Made by a program: the position numbers and the translations under genes. A stretch of 64,000 nucleotides of DNA from Symsagittifera roscoffensis (taxonomy: Eukaryota > Xenacoelomorpha > Acoela > Convolutidae): contig NC_087067.1 of assembly GCF_963678635.1 (NCBI RefSeq), positions 41,380,696 to 41,444,695 on the forward strand, written 5' to 3'. The notes under the pieces are model-generated. The model saw only the letters and a program-made list of their open reading frames with translations. It did not search any database and was not told the DNA's origin. The first letter of the stretch is position 1. The number at the start of each line of letters is the position of its first letter. Positions 57,262 through 64,000 of the stretch are shown here, one piece after another.

Positions 57262-57978
57262 TTATAATTTTTCAAACTTAAAATGAGAATTTATTCTCTT
57301 TTTATAAGTGAAAAGGGCTAGATTAATTTTAGTGTTAGGGCAGAAAAGAAAAATTATTTATTTTAAAAAGATTTGACTGAAGAGAACTGACTTGCTGCTT
57401 ACTGAGCAAAATGAAGAAATTAGTCCTCTTTGAAGAAAACCGCAGCCTTCAGTTTGTCTGATTAAAAATTCATATTACTTTCTCTGATGCATCATATTGC
57501 AGGTGCATCTACGCTAAATCAAAGCAAGGAGAATTTTAGTGCAGCCGGGAAGAATACTAAATATTTATCCCGTTTGTTTCAAGTTAAGTTAAAAGGGACG
57601 TATTAATAATTGCCGCCCTTTTAAAATTTTGAGCATGAAAAAATGAGAAAAATTGGACAAGTATTTAAAAAGGAGTGGATTTTCAAAACAAGATTTTATA
57701 GTCCTAATGAGAGTAAATCAGTCAATATCTGATTTAGTGAAAAGAGGCTTTAATTTAAATGGCACGCTCCAATTTAGAATAAACAATTAAGACAATGGTC
57801 TTTTGTCTGTGTAGTATTTCTCAATACTACAACTCACCCCTTTTTTTAGAAAATTAAGCTGTTCAATTCTTACAGTTACCATGGTGAAAATTTAAACACT
57901 TTAATGGTTAAATGCTATAATTATAAAATTTAAAGAGAACATCAAATGAAAAAGTTATAAAGATAAGTTAGGTTTTAT
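57262..57978. other. Non-coding
   Basis: No gene seen between the tandem duplication and the minus-strand gene cluster. Confidence 0.5.
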
Positions 57979-58667
57979 CTAGAACTTCCTTCCGGCTTCT
58001 AGCTCCACGTTGTATGATCTGAGGATCGCTATCTTCCTCTGTGAAGCCTCGAGTTTTTGTTGCAGTTTTACTATTTTCTTCTTTTTGATTTTGTTCTTGA
58101 TTCGTAGTCTGCTCATTCCGTCCGTAAGTTCTTGAATGTCGTCCTGTTGTTCCTGTCTGTTTTTTACATGGTTCGGAAAAGCAGTTATTCCCTCAAACGG
58201 GATTGTGACTTGCGTGCCTCCTGCCTTGAGGATGTAGCCGTGTTCCTCCCTCTTCTTTAATTTCCAGAAGTTGGTTTCGTTCTTTATAACCACTTCTTGC
58301 TGGGTTATGAAATCGATAGGCATCATCGCCTTTTCCATTGTCGTTGAGTTGACGACTTCAATGAACGATGGCAGTTTCCATCTGTTATAATTTTCCTTTA
58401 TTGAGTACTTTAAACTCGTTATATATTTTAGATTTTCCGTATCCAATTTAGTTTTTCTGCACTTCTGCAGTTCCAATCTTTGGGTTAAACTGGGAAAATT
58501 GCGAGGGTTCTCTTTAACCCGTCGTACATTGACAAAGATTGAACTGCTACCGGTTTCCATTGTTTCTTCCTGAGAGGCAGCTTTCTTTTAAATTCCTCTG
58601 TTGCAGGGTCTGCATTTCTGCAGTTCCAGTTTAAAATTGGGTCGTATTCCATATTGCTAAACATCAA
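57979..58667 (-). CDS. Coiled-coil protein of the right-hand cluster
   Basis: The main frame is 58560-57979 (193 codons). A second minus-strand frame, 58667-58485 (60 codons), overlaps its start in another phase and may be the true N-terminus, separated by a frameshift. The product is basic. Its C-terminal 60 residues (IQELTDGMSRLRIKNKIKKK and on) form a clear coiled coil ending VELEAGRKF. No family is recognised. It is the last gene of a same-strand run and lies about 0.55 kb from the next gene. Confidence 0.5.
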
Positions 58668-59205
58668 TATAAAATGACCAAATATTCAAAATCCCGAATT
58701 ACATTCGGATATTAAGGCTAATTATCAAATGTTTGAACAATGAAGGACAAAGTGTAAAATTGTGTATATATAAAAGGTGGAAAATATAATCTTGTGGTTC
58801 CACTCAAACCCACCACGGAAAACAAATGAAGAAAAACGATCATGGTGTTTATTAACCACAGGAATAAAGCACTTTACAACACTGAGTTAAGCTCAGATAT
58901 TAAACTGATGTAGTTAAAGCAAAAAATGGAAATTTGGGCATTAATTAACCCCTAATCTTAAATGTATGTCCACCTGGGGTCATCCACAGGCTTACCATGG
59001 GGTCCCTTTTTATAGGTAAAAGGGACTAGAAAAAACCGGGGGGGGGGGGTAAATAGTATATAATATAGCATGTGTAAAAGAGATTTTTGTGTTAATTGTT
59101 ATTTAAAAAGAGTTATAAACTGTGAGCTGATTACTGAAGTCTTGAGTTCTTACCAAATGTAGGAAGGTAGAGGAATTGTATATGGACATCGTAAAGTGTG
59201 GAGGA
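58668..59205. other. Intergenic region within the cluster
   Basis: No ORF. A TATATATAAAAGG stretch on the plus strand (58763-58775) and a G-run at 59039-59050. A promoter could lie here, but the TATA-like sequence faces away from the cluster genes. Confidence 0.4.
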
Positions 59206-59607
59206 TTACTTCCAGGGGTCGGAAAAATCACAAGGGATGTGGCATAAGGGACAAAATTGTGCCGTATTAGGGAGGCATCTTGTACAAATAATGATACCTT
59301 GATGGCAATCAGTAAGATGTTGATAGCTTGCCATACATTGGGTTTGGGTATTTCCCCAATTTGCGCTTTTAATCATTTTTTCGCATAAACAACAAGGGGA
59401 ATAAATTGAAAGTGATTGGGTATAATTTGGGACTTGGCAAATGGGGCATAAAATTTGTCCATATTTAGAAAAATGTGCTACAATTTGCTCATGACAGTCT
59501 ATACAGATAAAGTGTGGTGGAAGATGTGGCTCGTTATTATGTTGTTTCTTAAACTTGGAGTTTGGTAAGTAGCAAATCGGGCATTCAAGAGTGGGTTGTT
59601 GAATGGT
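59206..59607 (-). pseudogene. RING-like zinc-finger gene, no start codon
   Basis: An open frame of 133 codons bounded by stops at 59608 and 59206 with no ATG before the domain. TLECPICY, HLPPHFICIDC and ILCPICQ form a RING-like set of Cys/His. A second Cys-rich module follows (PCCLCEKM, IICTRCLP, FCPLCHIP). It matches the two-module layout of the neighbour at 60302-60670. The missing ATG suggests a lost 5' end or a non-canonical start. Proteins of this kind usually act as ubiquitin ligases; here that is inference. Confidence 0.6.
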
Positions 59608-59735
59608 TTATTGAAAGTACTGTAAAATGGGTTGAGAAACATAAATAAAACTTTGAAAATAAAAATAACAAGCTTGAAAAATTTTACATATAAAAGCTGG
59701 TAAAGTTATTTGAACCATTTTTAAGGAAGGAAAGA

Positions 59736-60011
59736 TTAAAGAATAAGTCGATTGGAGGTTTGGAAATTGATGTCGATAACATCCTCGTCATTGTTGAAGG
59801 CATTTATGATAATATTAAAAAATCTACTGCTGCTTTCGACAGTAAATTTTTCTTCATCGTGGAAGCCAGGACTATAACGTTGGCAAAAAATATCCAGCTG
59901 CTGTTGTTCGGGATGAATATAAATACGATTTGTGTGCGCTTGGTAACCGTCAATTTGGACGAGGAGATTATAATCAAGGACAAAATCAATGTCCATTACC
60001 AAGCAGAACAT
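59736..60011 (-). CDS. Small protein, probable member of the local paralogue family
   Basis: 91 codons. LLVQIDGYQAHTNRIYI...SSSRFFNIIINAFNNDEDVID follows the layout of the small proteins at 60917-62585: a hydrophobic strand, polar loop, second strand, then an aromatic helix. Identity is low, so membership is tentative. A plus-strand frame over the same DNA is considered a shadow, because all neighbours are minus. Confidence 0.45.
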   Translation of the reverse strand: MFCLVMDIDFVLDYNLLVQIDGYQAHTNRIYIHPEQQQLDIFCQRYSPGFHDEEKFTVESSSRFFNIIINAFNNDEDVIDINFQTSNRLIL

Positions 60012-60047
60012 TTTGCGACTTCCTAAACAAACAGCATAATTGTTTAT

Positions 60048-60287
60048 TCATTTTTTATTGCCTTTATAGGTCAGACATTTGTTAGTTTGCTCGAAATTTA
60101 GTAAGTGAACATCCTGGCGGCATATTGGGTATAAGAATTTGTCAAAAATTAAGTTCGTTTCGGATTTGAGAGTCATGAAGCATTCATTACAAATAAAATG
60201 AAAGGGTTGTGGATACTTTCTTTTGTGAAGTTTTCTTAATTGAAGGGTTGTTTTCAATTCTAGACAAACAGGGCATTCGTTTGCCAT
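60048..60287 (-). CDS. RING-like protein with a lost zinc ligand
   Basis: Start chosen at 60287 (MANECPVCLEL) to match the neighbour and avoid overlap; an upstream ATG exists at 60311. ECPVCLEL, PFHFICNEC and LYPICRQ follow the neighbour RINGs, but the first Cys of the last pair is Tyr. The second Cys-rich module is cut short after NKCLTYKGNKK. Likely degenerate. Confidence 0.6.
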   Translation of the reverse strand: MANECPVCLELKTTLQLRKLHKRKYPQPFHFICNECFMTLKSETNLIFDKFLYPICRQDVHLLNFEQTNKCLTYKGNKK

Positions 60288-60301
60288 TGTATAAAAAGAA
60301 G

Positions 60302-60670
60302 TTATGCCCAAAATTCATCAAAGGCAATTTTGGAAAAACAGATAGGGCAGATGTTTTTGCATTCCTCAATGCAGTTATTGCATACAGTAATATATGGGTG
60401 CTTAACTATCATATGTTCACCCTTTGGTTTGTTTCTGGATAACGCTAATTGGTTGCAGATATTACAGACATCGTATTCTGTCATATTAATTACATGAATA
60501 ATCTGCCTGCAAATGGGGCAATGAAATTTTGCGAATGGTGTACTAGCTCTTAGCTTGAGTTTATTATAACAATTAACGCAAACTAAATGTGGTGGTTGAG
60601 GAGGTAAATTTTTAGGTAATTTTTTCATTTGATCGCAAATTTCCAAACATATAGGACATTCAGTTGTCAT
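60302..60670 (-). CDS. Two-module RING-like protein, intact
   Basis: Start chosen at 60670 (MTTECPICLE); ATG 60676 is two codons upstream. Module 1 has ECPICLEIC, PPHLVCVNCYN and FHCPICRQ. Module 2 has DVCNICNQ, YITVCNNCIEEC and ICPICFSK. The canonical C-x-H pair of RING is replaced by P-P-H-x-x-C. About 123 residues, no membrane segment. RING proteins commonly bridge E2 enzymes to substrates; that role here is inferred only. It ends 15 bases before the chosen start of the next RING gene. Confidence 0.75.
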   Translation of the reverse strand: MTTECPICLEICDQMKKLPKNLPPQPPHLVCVNCYNKLKLRASTPFAKFHCPICRQIIHVINMTEYDVCNICNQLALSRNKPKGEHMIVKHPYITVCNNCIEECKNICPICFSKIAFDEFWA

Positions 60671-60679
60671 TCTCACTGC

Positions 60680-60915
60680 TCATTCAATCTGGTCTAGATC
60701 GCAGGGAATGGGAAATGTTAGGCTATTTGCAACAAGACATAGTATTAAATGCCAGTATTTATTGCTTGGTTCAATAATGGTGCTGTGTAGTTCGCCATTA
60801 TAAAGCGTTTCGAAATGAATAATAAAATGGGGATTATTTTGAAATTTTCTGCTAGAATGAAGGAGCGTTGGAAACCTTTAATTTGGACAAAGGTTCCTTC
60901 GTAAAAAATTATCAT
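60680..60915 (-). pseudogene. Small paralogue, frameshifted
   Basis: ATG at 60915 opens the right N-terminus (MIIFYEGTFVQIKG). The C-terminal half typical of the family (NKYWHLILCLVANS) lies in another frame ending TGA at 60680. The shift is near an A-run at about 60835-60845. Compare 60917-61153, which has both halves in one frame. Confidence 0.5.
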
Positions 60916-60916
60916 T

Positions 60917-61153
60917 CTAGTCTAAGGTACAATGTTCACATTCAATATTGGTAGGACAAGACTCTGAGTGATCAGATACAAAAAGAAAGAATGGCCAATA
61001 TCGGGAAGTGGGGTAAAAACTAAGTTCCTCAAAAGTACCTGTTTCGATGTTTCGAACATGAACTATCATATAAACTTGTAAATCGGGTTGTAATTCAAAT
61101 GTTTTCTTTATATGAATAACTGAAACTGGTTGGTCGTTGATTTTAAACATCAT
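60917..61153 (-). CDS. Small paralogue, intact (78 aa)
   Basis: MMFKINDQPVSVIHIKKTF...VYMIVHVRN...SRYWPFFLFVSD. The pattern strand-loop-strand followed by an aromatic Y-W-x-F helix is shared with neighbours at 61376 and 60680. No known domain recognised. Ends two bases before the next gene's ATG. Confidence 0.6.
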   Translation of the reverse strand: MMFKINDQPVSVIHIKKTFELQPDLQVYMIVHVRNIETGTFEELSFYPTSRYWPFFLFVSDHSESCPTNIECEHCTLD

Positions 61154-61158
61154 TTTTT

Positions 61159-61398
61159 CTAATTAGAATAAATAGGTGGATTTAGAAAAAATTCTGCATT
61201 TGTGTCAAAAGCAAGAAAATGACTTAGTTCAAGGAAATTAGGGTGATTTCCTGGAACATTGATTGTAGTTAATAGACTGGAGTTAACCTTACTCACATGT
61301 AAAAGATAAAAGTTTTCAGAGTGTTTCTCTACTCCAATTAAAGAGTAACGTAGGTTTGGTAACCGGATAAACAGATTACGAGAGGTTAGTGAGATCAT
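61159..61398 (-). CDS. Small paralogue (79 aa)
   Basis: RNLFIRLPNLRYSLIGVEKH...FYLLHVSKV...FLELSHFLAFDTN. Same layout as neighbours. Its start overlaps the preceding gene's end by 23 bases, the kind of overlap seen in compact viral or element genomes. Confidence 0.5.
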   Translation of the reverse strand: MISLTSRNLFIRLPNLRYSLIGVEKHSENFYLLHVSKVNSSLLTTINVPGNHPNFLELSHFLAFDTNAEFFLNPPIYSN

Positions 61399-61630
61399 TT
61401 GAATGGAAATCGCTTATGTCTTTTGGCAGATGATTTAAGCAAGTATTCGACAAAACTAGGAAAAAATTCCAGTATGGCGAGTTGTGAAAGACTTCAATTG
61501 TTCCGTCTTCCCACGTGTTACAATAATCAAAATATAAGATAAGTTTTGGACAATATGAACCGTTACAGGCGTCGAAGAACTTTTCTGTTTGGTAAAGGAG
61601 TACGTGACGATTGTTATGTTTAAATAACAT
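61376..61630 (-). CDS. Small paralogue (84 aa)
   Basis: Start placed at 61630 (MLFKHNN), which avoids overlap with the preceding gene; an ATG at 61675 is also in frame. LILYFDYCNTWEDGTIEVFHNSPYWNFFLVLSN contains the family's Y-W-x-F block, closest to 60917-61153. Confidence 0.55.
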   Translation of the reverse strand: MLFKHNNRHVLLYQTEKFFDACNGSYCPKLILYFDYCNTWEDGTIEVFHNSPYWNFFLVLSNTCLNHLPKDISDFHSNDLTNLS

Positions 61631-61640
61631 GGGTTTATAT

Positions 61641-61925
61641 TTAATTATTTTTCTCACAAAAAATAATTTCTTCACAAGCAGTTTCGATTATGGCTGAGTT
61701 TGTATACTTTAAGATGTTAAGAATATCTTTGTATCTAGGATTGGTTTCCTTCACGGTAATATCGTAATTTTGATTATGGTGAAAGTCGATGATAATTAAG
61801 TGTAAATGGTTATCAATTGCTATGGATGGTAAAATTGCTGTTGTGACTCGGGAATAAAATTTCTTTGGGAAATGAGGACAAGATATGATTACGCAGAGAT
61901 TTTGATTTAGTGTGTCAAGGAACAT
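61641..61925 (-). CDS. Small paralogue of the FCV-ending subgroup (94 aa)
   Basis: MFLDTLNQNLCVIISCP...LHLIIIDFHH...NPRYKDILNILKYTNSAII...EEIIFC. It aligns along its length with 61991-62266 and 62310-62585, including the NPxY-x-x-I-x-x-L helix and the terminal I-x-FC. Confidence 0.65.
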   Translation of the reverse strand: MFLDTLNQNLCVIISCPHFPKKFYSRVTTAILPSIAIDNHLHLIIIDFHHNQNYDITVKETNPRYKDILNILKYTNSAIIETACEEIIFCEKNN

Positions 61926-61990
61926 TTATTAATCTCCAAATTTTATATTTGGAATGTATCAATTCAATTTTGTTGTTTTTAGTTTAATGT

Positions 61991-62266
61991 TTATACACAG
62001 AAGTGAATTCCTTCGAAATCGGTAATGACGACGGCTGAGCTATTTCCTTCAAGTAAAGAACAAATATAATCATATTTTTTGTTTGAAGAGTCAATTTCAA
62101 TTTCTTGAACAGTTTCCTCAAGGTAAGTTATTATCATAAGGTGAATACAATCATTTGGCTTGGTTTTTGGTAATCTTGCTGATGCTATTAATGCTGGTAG
62201 TTTGTTTGCGTATCCTGGGAGTTGAATTAATAAACGAATGTCTCGATCCAAAATTCCTACCAACAT
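61991..62266 (-). CDS. Small paralogue (91 aa)
   Basis: Start placed at 62266 (MLVGILDRDIRLLIQLP) to match its twin; the frame also has ATG 62317. The product is 91 residues and ends EGIHFCV. About 45% of residues match 62310-62585 by eye, showing tandem duplication. Confidence 0.7.
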   Translation of the reverse strand: MLVGILDRDIRLLIQLPGYANKLPALIASARLPKTKPNDCIHLMIITYLEETVQEIEIDSSNKKYDYICSLLEGNSSAVVITDFEGIHFCV

Positions 62267-62309
62267 TTGAATGTTTGTGTTCAAGTAAGTTCTTTGTATC
62301 GTGGTGTTT

Positions 62310-62585
62310 TTACACACAAAAATGAACTCCTTCTGAAGTAATTTTTATGATAGCAGATTCTTTACTTTGAAGTAACGAACAAATATAATTATATTTTGGA
62401 TTTGATGATTCAATGACAGCTTCATGAATCACTTTTCCTGGATAAACAACTAGCATGAGACGTATAAAATTATTGGTTCCTGGTTGAGGCAAGTCAACAG
62501 CTGCTATTCGTGTAAGCAATTTATTTGTAAGTGAGGGAAATTGAATTAATAAAAGAACTTGTCTGTCTAATATATCGACTAGCAT
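62310..62585 (-). CDS. Small paralogue (91 aa)
   Basis: MLVDILDRQVLLLIQFP...KYNYICSLLQSKESAII...EGVHFCV. Same length and ends as its neighbour. No known domain. First of the small genes after the glycoprotein, 58 bases downstream of its stop. Confidence 0.7.
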   Translation of the reverse strand: MLVDILDRQVLLLIQFPSLTNKLLTRIAAVDLPQPGTNNFIRLMLVVYPGKVIHEAVIESSNPKYNYICSLLQSKESAIIKITSEGVHFCV

Positions 62586-62643
62586 TTAGTCAATGGGGAT
62601 GCACCGTTTTCTTGAGGGCATTCTGAAATAGAAAACTCTTGCC

Positions 62644-63994
62644 TTAGATTGGTGTTATAGTATTGTTGTTGGTGGTTGGATGAGGGATTGTTGTGCTAGC
62701 AATCGTTCCTATTACATTGTTCCGTACTAAATGTTCATTTTGGTTATTTAGGTCTGGGTATAAACCAGGTTCGTTTTGTGAATCTGGTGGCATTAAGGGT
62801 ACTGCAGGTTCATTTCGCTCTACCATAGGTATTGAAGCAGTGCTTTCTTGGTAAATATTTTGATTATGATTTTGTTGTCGTATTTGTTTTTGTCTTGAGT
62901 TTCGCAAATCTGATGATTCGAGATTGGAGTTTTCGTTTGAGAAAATAGAAGTAAAAACTGATAGAACGAAAAGGTTATACGTGGTACCTAATATTATCTT
63001 CCAGAAGCTCATAGTACGATTTGTTAGCTTATTAATTTCCAAAGCTTTAATAATTGTTACTATTATTTCTAGCAGGAGTTTGAGAAAAAGGAAAAAGGCA
63101 AAATAAATTCCGATTTTTTCTAGGAAAAAAGCAACAAAACCGTATGTTCCGATGAAACTATTCATGAAAAATCCCGGTGAGAGCAGAAAATCTAGATAAA
63201 TTTTTTGGTTTAAACCCATTGCGGTGGTTAAAGCGTCGGAATTTGCATAATCCATGTGTCCATTTTGGAGAACAGTTCTTGTAATTTTTTTGAGAATAGA
63301 TGTTGATGCTGTGTTATGAATAATGTTATCCCAAAAAGCTTTTAATTGTTTTGGGGTATACCGTCGCGAATCGTATACGGGAAATTCCGTAATATGGCCT
63401 ATATCTTGTGGAGCGAACATTAAAGGAATCTTTAAAGGTATTGGAGCCGGCATTAATTGGTACCAAGATAATTTATCATCTAAATCAAGTTGAAAGGCAT
63501 TTTTGTAGCCACCAACGCAATGTATTTCGTTGGCAAAAGGAAAAATTTTGGCGGGTAATAGTGTCGACAAACATTGTTCGCCCATTGTAAAAGATCGGTA
63601 TTCGATCAAAGCATTTTTCGAGAACTTTAAGAGGTGAAACTTTTTTAGGGCAGTGATACAGCCAGCCAACCGCTCCATCGGTGTCCAGAAACATAGAGCG
63701 GTTGCCGGTTAACATGTATGCTGCAAGCCTGGTATTTTGTAAAGCTAACATCATTATTGTTAGAATTTGTGTTCTTTCGAGTTCACATTGATTCTGTAAT
63801 AATGTCATTTCAGAATTTCTGAGTTGTTTAGCATTAAAGTACATTATGTAATCTAAATTTGCGCCCAGATGAAGTTCGTAATCAATTTCATCGGTACCTA
63901 CATGGCGCCAAAGAGGATCCCGATTTTTATTGTTACGTTCATCATGGAGGAAGGAAAAATTACTTGATCCCAGAGGATAATTCAAAGGTTTCAC
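62644..63994 (-). pseudogene. Virus-like membrane glycoprotein, frameshifted, 5' end outside the window
   Basis: The upstream frame (63994-63485) ends after a conserved-looking FDRIPIFYNG / MFVDTITRQ block. The downstream frame (63678-62644) continues the fold from about ANEIHCVGGYKN, so a one-base-type shift lies near 63530-63560 beside an A/T run. The downstream part has a long hydrophobic stretch (about residues 170-215) and a second one (about 226-245), then a polar tail of roughly 100 residues with GLYPDLN, which fits the LYPxL late-domain pattern. The layout resembles envelope glycoproteins of endogenous viruses and virus-like retroelements of invertebrates, possibly of the chuvirus/BEL-envelope type. 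That assignment is tentative. The shift could be real decay or an assembly error. Confidence 0.5.
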
Positions 63995-64000
63995 TCTTAT

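Noticed and set aside
59760-60026. Plus-strand 88-codon frame
   Set aside because: Lies opposite a minus-strand ORF in an all-minus cluster; taken as a shadow.
1-64000. CRISPR array, bacterial operons, riboswitches
   Set aside because: The minisatellites lack spacer structure, and spliced and retroelement content shows eukaryotic DNA.

Overview
The window looks like invertebrate metazoan nuclear DNA. It is AT-rich and intron-bearing, and it contains a spliced gene fragment plus several eukaryotic transposable-element classes: Penelope-like, CR1/jockey-like non-LTR, Ty3-type LTR, a hAT MITE and a tRNA-derived repeat. I cannot name the species. The Penelope-like elements with an inserted PHD-like finger, and the DUF4062 (TEP1/NPHP3-type) exons, would suit a cnidarian or another aquatic invertebrate, but that is only a guess. 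Nearly every coding region is broken by stops or frameshifts, so most of the window is decaying mobile DNA.

Layout. 1-0.54 kb: AT-rich minisatellite. 1.3-9.2 kb: two decayed Penelope-like elements in opposite orientation. The minus-strand one carries a tandem array of about 443-bp units and is flanked by an inverted repeat. 9.9-10.2 kb: interleaved inverted repeats. 10.4-12.3 kb: decayed jockey/CR1-like element (minus). 13.70-37.49 kb: one giant (23.8 kb) Ty3-type LTR retrotransposon with 0.9-kb LTRs and an ACAAT target duplication. Its order is a 3-kb leader with a repeated CCGGAGGGG motif, gag, protease, RT, RNase H, spacer, integrase, a TARG1/OARD1-like macro domain, and then a second coding block of about 8 kb with an SGNH-hydrolase-like segment and long unrecognised proteins. 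38.7-41.96 kb: CR1/L2-type element (minus) with a PHD-finger ORF1, an endonuclease and an RT with YADD.

42-53 kb: mostly non-coding, with two copies of a tRNA-derived dispersed repeat, a TIR element at 49.57-50.56 kb, a 200-base assembly gap, and two exons of a DUF4062 protein at 45.4-46.1 kb. 53.2-57.3 kb: a near-perfect 2.05-kb tandem duplication, each unit carrying a hAT-type MITE. 57.9-64 kb: a compact, apparently intronless minus-strand cluster that reads like viral or virus-like-element DNA. It has a membrane glycoprotein at the right edge, then a run of small paralogous proteins (about 80-108 aa), three RING-like zinc-finger genes and a coiled-coil protein.

The two strongest candidates for something under-described are the giant LTR element with its macro/SGNH cargo and second coding block, and the compact virus-like cluster at the right end.
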